Position numbers and translations under genes: made by a program. Of a stretch of DNA of 64,000 bases, positions 52,578 to 63,300 are shown piece by piece. The notes under the pieces are model-generated. The model was not told the origin of the DNA. It did not search any database and saw only the letters and a program-made list of their open reading frames with translations. The stretch's first letter is position 1. The number at the start of each line of letters is the position of its first letter. Source of the DNA: Roseivirga sp. E12 (GTDB lineage Bacteria; Bacteroidota; Bacteroidia; Cytophagales; Cyclobacteriaceae); NCBI RefSeq assembly GCF_017592825.1, contig NZ_JAGFMD010000004.1, positions 243,805-307,804 on the forward strand, read 5' to 3'.

Positions 52578-53552
52578 ATGGACATCAGACCTAGAAGAAA
52601 TCGAAAATCAGAGGCTATCAGAAGTCTCGTTCAAGAGACCACGGTTACTACCAATGACTTTATCTTTCCTCTTTTCCTTCTAGAAGATTCGAATGCTACT
52701 CTGGAAGTGGCTTCTATGCCTGGAATCTATAGAATGGGTCTTAATTATATGCTTCGTGAAATTGAATCATGTTTAAAACTCGGTATTCAGGCCTTTGATA
52801 TTTTTCCTGTAGTTGCTGAGTCATACAAAGACAAAACTGCCACCAAGAGCTACGACAAGAGTTTTTTCTATCACAAAGCACTAACTAAAATTAAGCAGGA
52901 ATTTCCCGAAGCGGCAATTATGACTGATGTTGCATTGGATCCTTATAATTCTGATGGTCATGATGGTATCGTCAAAGATGGTATTATCCTGAACGATGAG
53001 ACGTTAGAGGTACTTGGAAAACAAGCCTTATCTCAAGCAGAGAGCGGTGCTGATATCATTGGTCCTTCGGATATGATGGATGGCAGAGTAGGTTTTATTA
53101 GAGAAACGCTCGATGACAATGGTTTTACCGATGTTTCGATAATGTCATATACCGCTAAATATGCCAGTGCATTCTATGGCCCGTTTAGAGACGCGCTTGA
53201 TTCAGCTCCTAAGAGCGGTGATAAGAAGACTTATCAAATGAACCCTGCAAATCAGCGAGAGGCCTTAATTGAGGCGGATCTTGATGTCGATGAGGGTGCT
53301 GATTTCTTAATGGTAAAACCAGCTTTGGCTTATCTGGATGTAATCAAACTCTTGAAAGACAACTACTCGCAGCCGATAGCAGCATATAATGTAAGTGGAG
53401 AGTATGCTATGCTCAAAGCAGCTGCGGAAAAGGGTTGGTTAGATTACGATCGTGTAATGGCGGAAACATTGTTGAGCATTAAAAGAGCGGGGGCTGATAT
53501 TATTCTTACCTACCATGCTAAGGAGTTTGCTCAACTTTCTGGGGCACTCTGA
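52578..53552 (+). CDS. hemB: Porphobilinogen synthase (delta-aminolevulinate dehydratase)
   Basis: 324 residues from ATG 52578 (MDIRPRRNRKSEAIR). HemB joins two 5-aminolevulinate molecules to porphobilinogen in haem synthesis. Active-site lysines lie in SIMSYTAKYASAFYGPFRDA and FLMVKPALAYLDVI. The metal loop reads TDVALDPYNSDGHDGIV, with Ala/Asp in place of the three Cys of zinc enzymes, so it is of the Mg2+-dependent (zinc-free) class. The 3' end overlaps the convergent amine oxidase gene by 22 bases. Confidence 0.96.
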   Translation: MDIRPRRNRKSEAIRSLVQETTVTTNDFIFPLFLLEDSNATLEVASMPGIYRMGLNYMLREIESCLKLGIQAFDIFPVVAESYKDKTATKSYDKSFFYHKALTKIKQEFPEAAIMTDVALDPYNSDGHDGIVKDGIILNDETLEVLGKQALSQAESGADIIGPSDMMDGRVGFIRETLDDNGFTDVSIMSYTAKYASAFYGPFRDALDSAPKSGDKKTYQMNPANQREALIEADLDVDEGADFLMVKPALAYLDVIKLLKDNYSQPIAAYNVSGEYAMLKAAAEKGWLDYDRVMAETLLSIKRAGADIILTYHAKEFAQLSGAL

Positions 53553-54595
53553 TACTGCTCTAAAACTCTTTGAGCAGTGTGTAAACCACTGAATACCGCA
53601 CCATCCATATACCCAGGATAGGCCAGTGAACTTTCAGTTCCTGAGAATATTAACTTTCCATTAAATGCTTCTTCCCTCAGGAGTTTATGACCATTGTTCT
53701 GATGGGGGACTACGTTAATAGATCCTTTGATTGATGTGAATGGGTCATTAGCCCAAAGGTGTTCTGAATATTCTAGAAAGTCATTTGCTTCATGGCCGAA
53801 AAGCCTGACAAGTGTGTTTATAACTTCTTCTTTTCTCCCTTCCTCACCTTTTTGTACCAAGTTTGGGTTCAGAAAGCCTTTGAGTGCATAATAATTCTGT
53901 TCGAAGTTACTGTGATCATGTACTTCTTGGATAATGCCGCCTTGAGAAAACGCCATACCAGAAAGTCCTTTCTCTTTCCAAAACGGTTTTGCATAGCTGA
54001 CTCCATATTTAATTGATTCACCCATCCATGTATGTGTCTGCTCCATGATGGCTACCTGTTCACTAGGAAGTGTTGGGTTGAATTCAACTTGCTGAATGGT
54101 CAGCTGAGGAGGAATTGTATTAATGACTTTGGAAGCCTCAAAGCTACTGCTATCTCTTAGTTTCACTTCTATTGAGTTTCCACAATCATTAATGTTAGTT
54201 ACAACGGCATTAAAGGTTATGGAGCCCTTTGGTAAATGATCAACTAGGCTTTGGATGAGTTGAGTACTTCCTCCTTTAATTCTATACGAAGGAGCTTGGC
54301 CAGGAGGGAAGTCAAAGTATTGTATGTCTTGGTATGCAGAGACTTCATAAGAAATTTTACCCTCAGTATGCTGAGGGAAAACTTCAACCTCTAGCTCTTT
54401 CAACAATTGAAGGAGGTGTGTATGCTGTCCACCCAGCCAAGTGGCACCCATCTCCAAAGGTCCATCAAGACTGTTTATTCTTCCACCAGGACGATCCCTG
54501 GCTTCTAAAATCTTATAATTGATTCCTTTCTTATTTAATGAGTATGCCGTGGTCAGTCCAGATAGACCAGCTCCAATAATTATGACATCATACAT
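53531..54595 (-). CDS. Flavin-containing amine oxidase family protein
   Basis: 354 residues, shorter than the common 450 or more. An N-terminal FAD dinucleotide fold is clear (VIIIGAGLSGLTTAYSLNKK, ARDRPGGRINS). The C-terminal FAD block is LIFSGTESSLAYPGYMDGAV. The middle holds the amine-oxidase substrate domain in short form. Substrate unknown (monoamine, polyamine or a carotenoid-like compound). Three bases after the hydrolase gene, hence an operon; convergent overlap with hemB. Confidence 0.85.
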   Translation of the reverse strand: MYDVIIIGAGLSGLTTAYSLNKKGINYKILEARDRPGGRINSLDGPLEMGATWLGGQHTHLLQLLKELEVEVFPQHTEGKISYEVSAYQDIQYFDFPPGQAPSYRIKGGSTQLIQSLVDHLPKGSITFNAVVTNINDCGNSIEVKLRDSSSFEASKVINTIPPQLTIQQVEFNPTLPSEQVAIMEQTHTWMGESIKYGVSYAKPFWKEKGLSGMAFSQGGIIQEVHDHSNFEQNYYALKGFLNPNLVQKGEEGRKEEVINTLVRLFGHEANDFLEYSEHLWANDPFTSIKGSINVVPHQNNGHKLLREEAFNGKLIFSGTESSLAYPGYMDGAVFSGLHTAQRVLEQYQSAPES

Positions 54596-54598
54596 GTT

Positions 54599-55537
54599 CT
54601 ATTTAAGAGATACACCCTTTAGAAAGTTCACTAATGCATGAATAAACTGAGGCCTAGGTGTTTCCATAAAAGCTGCATGATCGCCACCCTCAATAACTGT
54701 CCATTGCTTGTGAGCTGTGCCTAGCCTCTCGAACAGTTTGGTCTGTGTAGCTGTAGGACCAATTGGATCGTGTTCGCCTTGGAGGATGAGCGTGGGTACC
54801 TGGACCTTTGCGGGATCAAGCGCATTAAACTGATCCATGCTTTTCATATCTACCCGTACAGGGTCATATTTTAAGGCCAACGTGACATAAGCATCAATGG
54901 CTTTTTGGCTTATCGAGCCTGGAATAATGAAGTCACTAGCAGCGGCCTCTGCAGTGTTGATAGTTTTAGCAGGCTTTAAATCTGATGCATCAGGTCCGAA
55001 AATTTGATCACTGTCCTTCCAGTAGCCAAAAAGGGATAAGGAGGACATTAGCTCTGGCTTTTGTTGAGCTGCTAGATGAGAAATTGTAGAGCCCATAGAC
55101 CACCCAAAAAGGTGTGGTGCTTTCTTGTCTTTTCTGCGTTCGGCTATCCAGTTTAAGGCATTGGCCACATCCATGGCGCCTTTATTTGGAGTTTGCCACT
55201 CACTATCATCCCGAGGTGTTTCTCCATATCCTCTCAGGTCTATGGCGAATACTGAGTAACCTTCGGCTACTAGGCCATCCATTAAGGAGAGATCTTCACC
55301 CTCTACTTGTAGGTCAAAGTCAGGCACAGCACTCCAGGTGCGTCCGTGTACTAGTAATATCGATTCGGTAGCATCAGGATTAGACTTTTCCCATAGTGCG
55401 ATAGGATGCCCTTCAGAATCGAAAGTATGCTTGACCAGCTCAACCTTAAGGTCTTGCTCTTCTTTATAATCAGTTGAGTTAGTGCAGCTGAGCACAAATA
55501 AAAAAGCCGCAATTGTCAGAATTAGTTGTTTTCTCAT
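54599..55537 (-). CDS. Alpha/beta hydrolase lipoprotein
   Basis: 312 residues from ATG 55537 (MRKQLILTIAAFLFVLSC; a four-codon longer start exists). The lipobox Cys near residue 18 indicates lipidation. The hydrolase core has LVHGRTWSAVPDF for the oxyanion region, the nucleophile elbow GWSMGS, QGEHDPIGP for the acid and EGGDHAAFME for the His. Class: esterase/lipase-like, substrate unknown. Lies between the desaturase (34-bp gap) and the amine oxidase (3-bp gap). Confidence 0.88.
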   Translation of the reverse strand: MRKQLILTIAAFLFVLSCTNSTDYKEEQDLKVELVKHTFDSEGHPIALWEKSNPDATESILLVHGRTWSAVPDFDLQVEGEDLSLMDGLVAEGYSVFAIDLRGYGETPRDDSEWQTPNKGAMDVANALNWIAERRKDKKAPHLFGWSMGSTISHLAAQQKPELMSSLSLFGYWKDSDQIFGPDASDLKPAKTINTAEAAASDFIIPGSISQKAIDAYVTLALKYDPVRVDMKSMDQFNALDPAKVQVPTLILQGEHDPIGPTATQTKLFERLGTAHKQWTVIEGGDHAAFMETPRPQFIHALVNFLKGVSLK

Positions 55538-55571
55538 CAATAGCGGCATTTAGAATGTTTTACTGGAAGAT

Positions 55572-56669
55572 TTATGCAGTTTCGACTCTGCCCAGTGTCT
55601 TTAACATCTTGGCATGACTAGCAATAGCCGAAACGAAAGTAGGCTCAAGGTTATAAGGTAATCCGTACTCTTGTGCGGTCTCACGAACAATTTTAGAGAT
55701 TCTCTTATAGTGAACATGACAAATGTTCGGGAAGAGGTGATGTTCGATTTGGTAATTCAAACCTCCAACATACCAGAAGAATAACTTGCTCTTAGGTGAG
55801 AAATTGGTGGTTGTGAAAAGCTGATGTACCGCCCAGTTGTTCTCCATGTTACCCAAATTATCAGGGATTGGGTACTCTGAATTAGGCATTACATGGGCAG
55901 GTTGGAAAATAAGTGCTATCCAAAGACCAGTGATAATATGCATGGTTAAAAAGCCAATGACTACTATCCACCAAGGTGCTTGAATAAAGATTAAAGGCAA
56001 TACTAAAGCGTAAGCATAGTAGGCGATTTTGGAAAATATTGTTTCCGTAAGAACGCTTCTATAAGTTCTCCTTTGACCTTTAATAAGGTCCATTTTCTTA
56101 TACCTGTTCAATTGAACAAAGTCTTTAGTGGTAAGCCATAGGAAAGTCATAATAGCATAAAAGAACCAACCGTAGATGTGCTGAAACTTATGTAGTCTAT
56201 AATGCTTCGCGTGAGGCGAAAGGCGCATTAAAACCCCTGGATCAATGTCCTCGTCAACACCTTCAATATTAGTATAAGAGTGGTGAAGAACATTGTGCTG
56301 GATTTTCCAATTGAAAGAGCTCGCCCCAATCAGGTTCATCACATAACTCATGTACTTGTTCACAGTCTTGTTGTTTGAGTATGAACCGTGGTTGGCATCA
56401 TGCATTACTGATAGGCCAATACCCGACATTCCGAAGCCCATAATGCCCCACATTATGATAATAAGCCATGGTTGTGTAATTACGCCAGTTAGCATAAGTA
56501 CATAAGGACCAAAGTACATTAAGAACATAGCAGCTGTTTTGCTAAACATGGTGAGGTTACCATGAACTGAGATCTCGTTCGAATCGAAGTATCCTTTGAC
56601 ACGCTTACGCAGGTCGCTGATAAATTCGGCTTGATTCGTTCGAGAAAATTTAATGCTCTTGTAATTCAT
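55572..56669 (-). CDS. Membrane fatty acid desaturase
   Basis: 365 residues with several membrane segments. The three His boxes are HDANHGS, HNVLHHSYTN and QIEHHLFPNICH. The Gln in the last box is typical of front-end/acyl-lipid desaturases of the delta-5/6 type, but the N-terminal cytochrome b5 domain is absent. It would introduce a double bond into membrane acyl chains, using di-iron and an electron donor. Preceded by a leader of about 135 bases with a 13-bp tandem repeat and an imperfect hairpin, which may serve temperature or lipid control (inference). Confidence 0.92.
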   Translation of the reverse strand: MNYKSIKFSRTNQAEFISDLRKRVKGYFDSNEISVHGNLTMFSKTAAMFLMYFGPYVLMLTGVITQPWLIIIMWGIMGFGMSGIGLSVMHDANHGSYSNNKTVNKYMSYVMNLIGASSFNWKIQHNVLHHSYTNIEGVDEDIDPGVLMRLSPHAKHYRLHKFQHIYGWFFYAIMTFLWLTTKDFVQLNRYKKMDLIKGQRRTYRSVLTETIFSKIAYYAYALVLPLIFIQAPWWIVVIGFLTMHIITGLWIALIFQPAHVMPNSEYPIPDNLGNMENNWAVHQLFTTTNFSPKSKLFFWYVGGLNYQIEHHLFPNICHVHYKRISKIVRETAQEYGLPYNLEPTFVSAIASHAKMLKTLGRVETA

Positions 56670-56702
56670 ACTATTCTGTGACCTAATGCTTCATTACTGA
56701 AG

Positions 56703-56750
56703 ACTTTGTTTCGATACTTTGTTTCGATGTGGTCAAAAAACTTTGATCAC
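56703..56750. repeat. 13-bp tandem repeat and inverted repeat in the desaturase leader
   Basis: ACTTTGTTTCGAT occurs twice without gap (56703-56715, 56716-56728). Next to it GTGGTCAAA (56729-56737) and TTTGATCAC (56742-56750) form an inverted repeat with one mismatch. Both are between the -7 element and the desaturase ATG, so they would be in the mRNA leader. Confidence 0.65.
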
Positions 56751-56810
56751 GTCTATACTCTCTATAACGGCAATTACTTCTATTCGACCATGCCGGTGAG
56801 AATATTGTTG

Positions 56811-56818
56811 CAAAATTA
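56811..56818 (-). promoter_or_regulatory. -7 element of the desaturase promoter
   Basis: Minus-strand TAATTTTG followed by CA matches the consensus. Initiation near 56804 implies a long leader. No good -33 box. Confidence 0.5.
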
Positions 56819-56846
56819 ATCATTAAATCCCTGTTATCTCAGCCAT

Positions 56847-57221
56847 TCAAAGATCTTCCTCACGTTCGAGCATCAAAACCGATGCTTGAGGCACTATAAA
56901 CAGCTTTTCTCCTTGGTAAACTATTTCGACCGCCCCTTTTTGAAGGAATATGGCAAGATCTCCTTCTTCTGCCTGTAGAGGAACGTACTTTACTTTGTCA
57001 TCGTTCCCTTTCCAATGTTCATCATCATCGGTTGGCATTGGTATCGGGTAACCTGGGCCTATTTTGATAACGTATCCAGTCTGAACCTTCTCTTTCTCTT
57101 GTACTCCAGGAGGTAAGTACAAACCGCTTTCTGTTTTGTTAGGAGCCTTCTTTGGCCTGATTAAGAGTCTATCACCTACTATGATCAGTTTTTTCAATTT
57201 ATTGTTAGCCGTCAATTCCAT
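56847..57221 (-). CDS. GroES-like co-chaperone family protein
   Basis: 124 residues, about 30 longer than canonical GroES. The start (KLIIVGDRLLIRPKKAPNKT followed by ESGLYLPPGV) matches the GroES fold, and GYVIKIGPGYPIPMPTDDDE matches the strand after the mobile loop. An insertion with DDDEHWKGNDDKVKYVPLQA separates it from the last strands (EIVYQGEKLFIVPQASVLML). No groEL is adjacent, so it may be a second, specialised co-chaperonin-like protein. Function unproven. Confidence 0.82.
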   Translation of the reverse strand: MELTANNKLKKLIIVGDRLLIRPKKAPNKTESGLYLPPGVQEKEKVQTGYVIKIGPGYPIPMPTDDDEHWKGNDDKVKYVPLQAEEGDLAIFLQKGAVEIVYQGEKLFIVPQASVLMLEREEDL

Positions 57222-57270
57222 ATGATCAAATTAGTTGCCTTAAATATATAATGGGATGGGGAGTAAATGA

Positions 57271-57297
57271 AAAGGGCCAGCATAAAGCTGACCCTTT
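57271..57297 (-). terminator. Terminator of the giant HYR-repeat gene
   Basis: AAAGGGCCAGC (57271-57281) pairs with GCTGACCCTTT (57287-57297) around ATAAA with one G-U pair, 26 bases after the stop. On the minus strand it is followed by TCATTTACT, a weak T-tail. Confidence 0.65.
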
Positions 57298-57322
57298 CTC
57301 CTTGTTGATTGGTAAAAGGAGA

Positions 57323-60300
57323 TTAATGTTTAATTATCAATTTTTTGGTTTCTACAATTCCAGCGGTATTGACTCTGATCATATAGAGTCCGCTGACAAT
57401 ATCCGACCCATTGAATTCAACGGAATAGGTTTTGTCTGCCTCAATATCACCTTCAAATAGTTTTCCTATCAGGTGTCCTTGCGTATTGTAGATGTTAACA
57501 CTGGCAGGTCCAGATACACTGGACTTGAAAGTCACATTTGAGATATCTCGAGTTGGATTAGGGTATGCGCTTAGTTCTACTCTTATGGTAGTGGCTACTT
57601 CTGGAAGATCAGATTCTGTGGTAACTCCTTTTGGAGCACGAGCACTAGGTAATATTACTGAGCATGATCCAAGTTTTGCACCATTAGCGATTAAATCTGC
57701 CGCTTGTTCCTGACTTACACAAATCGACTGTCCTTCATAGCATAGTGTAATATTCCCGTTCCAGCTGATTAAATCAAGGTCACAATTACCAGGGTTCGTT
57801 CCAGGGTCCCCACAATTCGAAAGATCCATATTAATGTCACCTTGTACCCAGTTGCCATGATCATTTCTATAGTAGAACCATCCAGAGATGCCATAATTAG
57901 CATTTTTATTATTTGCCTTGTTTCCAATTTGGAAACCAAATTGATAATTAGAAGGCATATGGCTTACCATCTTCTCTCTTCCGGCATTGCTTCCCTTACC
58001 TATTAATTTGCTCACCTTGCTAACGTCTAGTATATGGTAAGTCCAGTCTTGGTATGCAGACCCCGCAATTCCTTGTTCGTCTTTATAGCTTCTTCCTAAA
58101 GCGCTCCACTCATTCCAAGTTTTTCCTTCATCAAGGTAGAACTGAATATCCCATTTGTCGTTAGGATCATGCTTGTTATAGACTGCACCAGTAACTGTCA
58201 CTGTTCCATCTTCTAAATGGCTCAAAGTGCCAAAGCCGTTCTCGAACATATATTTAGCATTGCCTTGAGAGCTATACTGACTTAACCAAAGGGCATGTCC
58301 GTTATTACTGTAGCTGGTGACATCGCATGTTGACTCTACTTCTACCTCGTCTGGAGTATCATTGATTGAGCAAGAATTATCTTGTTTGTCTTTGAAACCA
58401 GTAACGGTAAATGGCCCAATATTTTTACCTACTATATCGATATAGCATGAGGTATATATTTTGTACAAGTAGGCTCCAACTCTTAGGTAAGTCTTGGAGT
58501 CCAATAGACCAGAATTTCCGTACCCATTGATAACTAAGGTTTGTCCATTCTGAACATATTTATACTCACCAAGGATAACATTACCCCATCTATTATAAGC
58601 TTTTATCCATGTGCCTGAAGTACCATTGTATACAACAGTAATCTCCTTCATTCCTCCGTTACAGTCGCAACCTTGGTTTATATTACCTGATTGACCTCCG
58701 TAGTAGGTCGAAAGCTGAGGATCATTATCATTAAAGGTGGTTAAACTGTTGTCGAATTCGGCAATACCTAGTCGACCGTTGTCATCATCATCATCGCCCT
58801 TCTTCTTATCATCATCATCATCATCTCCTTGGTCTTTGTCGTCATCATTATCGTCATCCTTCTTATCATCATTATCATCGTCATCATCTCCCTTATCGTC
58901 ATCATCATCTCCCTTGTCATCATCGTCATCATTACCTATGTCGCCATTGCCAATGCCCGACATACATACGACCCCTTCTCCATCGGTATAAGCATCAACC
59001 TTGAAAGGGCCATAGGATTTACCAACAATACTTTCTGAACAAGAGGTGTGAATCTCATAGTATTTATACCCGATTCTTAAATAGGTCTTAGAATCGAGTC
59101 TGCCCTTTTTGTCAAAACCATTGATGGTCAATTGATCACCGTTTTTGACATTATAGAATGTCTTGATTACGCTTCTTCCATTCTTTTTGTAAGCTCTTAT
59201 TTTTGCCCCAGATACACCGTTATAGGTAACCGTGAAGTTTTGCATTTTACCTTCGCATTGACAGACAGTTACGTCATCATTACCTCCGTTATTGTTATCA
59301 TCATCGTCATCTCCATCATTATCTCCACCATTGTGGTCGTCATCGTCATCCCCACCCGGGTTGTCGTTTCCACCACCGTTGTTATCGTCTCCACCGCCAT
59401 TGTTATCGTCACCGCCTCCGTTAGGGTTTTCAGAAACTACGCCTCCTTCACATCGTACATCAACTACGTGAATCGTAAATGTACGTTCCATTGTACAGCC
59501 ATTGACATCAGTAACCTTAACAGTATAGTTGGTGGTGATTTTAGGAGCTACAGTTGCGCTGTTGTCTTCAATACAGGAAATATCTCCATCAGATGACCAC
59601 TCGTACGTATAATCTCCATTACCTCCAGATGCAGCAGCACCTAGTGTTACTGATTGATCACCATAACCCAAGTAGATCGTATTAACTACCCCAGCTTCTC
59701 CGCCTGGTAGCGCAGGAGTGACGTTCGTTTCAATTGATAAAGCATCTGGTTCTGTAAGTTCAATTGTCTTACTGGCTTCAGTGCCATTTCCATCTGTAAT
59801 GGTCAGTGTATAGGTTCCTGCAGAAAGATTATTCACAGAAGCTCCAGAGGTTCCATTACTCCAACTGTAAGTATATGGCGCGCATCCACCTTCAACAGTC
59901 GCATTGATAATACCATCACTTCCGCCATTACAAGTTATATTGAAGCCTTCTGTATCATTGTATACATTGGCATCGAGTGTAATCGAAATTGGTAACGCAA
60001 CAACTGTTACATCGAAAGAACTATTTACAGAGTTACCATTGTCATCAGTGGCGGTGTATGTCACTGTTGTAGTTCCAACTGGGAAGACATCTCCCGGAGA
60101 ATGAGTGCTTGCTAATGTCACATTACAATTGTCAGTGGCATATGGCGCAGTCCATGAAATGGCTTGACCGCAATCGGTATCAGTTTCGTTATAAACAATA
60201 TTTGATGGGATTCCACCAATCTCAGGAGCAATGTTATCAATGACAGTTATGGTTGCAACGGCTGTGGAGGTATTGCCACTGATGTCAGTAACTGTTAGTG

Positions 60301-63300
60301 TTACTGTGTTGTCTCCAAGGTGAGCGCAATCGAAATTCGTTTTGTCAACAGATACATTCGTTACACCGCAATTATCAGTGCTACCATTGTTCACCTGATT
60401 TGCTGAAATACTTGCTGCTCCGTGCTCATCTAAGTAAACGGTCAAATCCTGAGTAATAGCAGTTGGTGCGATGTTGTCTACTACAGTAACAGTTGCTGTT
60501 GCAAAGGCAGTGTTACCCGAGTTATCGGTACCGGTAAGCTTAACTGTGTTAGTGCCAAGGTTTGAACAATCGAAGCTTGTTTGATCAAGACTTAATGTGA
60601 TGTTGCAGTTATCACTTGAACCATTATCTACCTGGCTGTTGGTGATTACTGCTTGACCATTCTGATCTAGTGATACAGTTATGTTTTGAACAAGAATAGT
60701 AGGAGCTATTTCATCTACAATAGTCACTGTTGCTGTTTCTGTGACGGTATTGCCTTGGTTGTCAGTTGCTGTAATTGTTACAGTCTGCTGACCTAGATCG
60801 TTACAAGTAAAGTCTTCGGTAGAGATGGTTACTTCAGCAGTAGCACAAGGTCCATCGCCTACTGTATAAATAGTGCTAGTGATATCTAGGTTAAAGTCTC
60901 CCTGAACTGTGTTACCCTGATCGTTTTGGTAAGTGAACCATCCTGAGAAGCCAAGACCAGTGTCTTTGTCATTGGCAGCTTCTCCTATCTGGAATCCATA
61001 GTTGTAATTAGCTGGTGCATGAGCTAGTGTCTTTGTTTTACCTGCATTGTTACCAAGTCCCGTTAAGGTTGAAGGGTTAGAAGGGTTGGTATCCATGATA
61101 TAGAAGTTCCAATCCAGGTAGTTATCACCAACATTGCTAGCACTTCCTTTCCAAGATCTACCTAAAGCAGACCATTCATCCCATGATTTCTTATCAATTA
61201 GGTTCAACTGAACTGCCCAGCTATCATTTTCATCATTGATGTTAACAAGAGTACCGGTGACAGTAGCAGTACCATCAGCCTGCTGAGTTAGAGAACCTTC
61301 ATCTTGAAGGAAGTGGAATTTTCCAGCCTGGTTGTCAGGAGTGTATTTGCTTAACCAAATGGCATGAGAAGAGCTGTTTCCATAATGCTTGACGCCACGC
61401 TGAGTTGTTACTCCAACTACCACATCACTAGGTGTAATAGAACCTAATCCATTTTCATCCAGACTAACTGTTGCTGGTTGAGAAGTAATTGAAGGAGCAG
61501 CATTGTCTACAATTGTCACTGTTGAGATTGCCGTAGATATGTTGCCAGCATTATCAGTGACGGTAAGTGTTATGGTATTCTCTCCAATGTTAGAGCAATC
61601 GAAATCGGTTTGACTAATTGTAACACTAGCGACTCCACAGTTGTCGGTGCTACCATTGTTAATTTGATCAGCAGTGATGGTTGCTTGTCCATTTTCATCG
61701 ACAGAGATTTCTAAGTTTTGTGCTATTGCAGTAGGAGCGATGTTATCAACCACAGTAACAGTTGCTGTGGCAAAGGCAGTGTTTCCTGAGTTATCGGTTC
61801 CTGTGAGTGTAACTGTATTAGTTCCTAAATCATCACAATCGAAGGCTAGCTTGTCAAGGCTCAATGTGAGATTACAATTATCACTTGATCCATTATCGAC
61901 CTGAGGGATTGTGATCGAGGCAGTTCCGTTTTCGTCCAGAATAATTGTCACATCCTGCGCTACAACTGTTGGTGCAGTTACATCCTGAACTGTTACGTTG
62001 ATCGTTTTTGTAGTTGTATTCCCAGCAACATCGGTAACCGTGTATGTTACGGCATGGGCTCCTAAATCACTACAATCAAATGATGTTCTACTCAGTACTT
62101 TAGTCGCTATGCCACAGTTATCGGTGCTTGAAACTTCAATTAGGTCTGTTGTCAACTGAGCCGTTCCACTGGCATCTATGTTAATGATAGCATCTTGTAC
62201 CGTGACCATTGGTGCTGCATTGTCGATGACCGTAACAGTCGCAGTTGCGGTAGCACTGTTTCCGCTTGCATCAACACCTGTTAAAGTGACTGTGTTAACC
62301 CCCAAATCACTGCAATCAAAGTTCAGCTTGTCAAGGCTTAGTGTAAGGTTACAGTTATCACTAGAGCCATTATCTACCTGAGGGATTGTTATTGATGCTA
62401 AACCATTTTGATCCAATACAAGACTGATATCTTGAGCAACTACAGTTGGCGTGATGTTATCGACAATTGTAACAGTAACCGTTTGAGTGGTAGAATTACC
62501 TGCACCATCTGTAACGGTGTATGTAACTGAATTGGAACCAATATCAGAGCAATCAAATGTAGTTTGACTGAGTACTTTAGATACAATACCGCAGTTATCA
62601 GAACTTGCTGATACTTCAACTGCGTCTGTTGTCAGGCTTGCCCCTCCATTTGCATCCAAATTCAAGGTTACGTTTTGGGTGGTAACCGTTGGTGCGATGT
62701 TGTCTACTACAGTAACAGTTGCTGTTGCAAAGTCAATGTTGCCTGAGTTATCAGTACCAGTCAGTGTAACTGTATTAGTTCCCAAATCATCACAATCGAA
62801 GGCTAGCTTGTCAAGGCTCAAAGTGAGGCTACAATTATCGCTTGATCCATTATCGACCTGAGGGATAGTGATCGAAGCAGTACCATTTTGGTCTAAGGCA
62901 ACTGTAATATCCTGTGTTATTACTGTTGGTGCTGTGGTGTCTGTTATGACCACTGTCGCAGTAGTAGTAGCAGTATTTCCGGCATTGTCAGTTACTGTAA
63001 GTGTAACAGTGTTTTCACCAATGTTTGAACAATCAAATGTAGTTTGACTGATAGTCAGGTTGGCAATTCCACAGTTATCTGCACTGCCATTATTGATCTG
63101 GTCAACGGTGATACTGGCGACACCATTTGCGTCAAGAGAGACTTCCAAGTCCTGAGCAACAGCCGTAGGGCTAATGTTGTCAACGACAGTAACAGTCGCT
63201 GTTGCAAAGGCAGTGTTGCCAGAGTTGTCAATACCTGTGAGTGTAACTGTGTTGGTTCCTAGGTCATCACAATTGAAGTTGAGTTTGTCAAGACTTAGGG

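Noticed and set aside
58737..59038. Open plus-strand frames coding for poly-Ser and poly-Ile/Val peptides
   Set aside because: They are antisense to the Asp-codon tract of the giant gene and have no start context or promoter.
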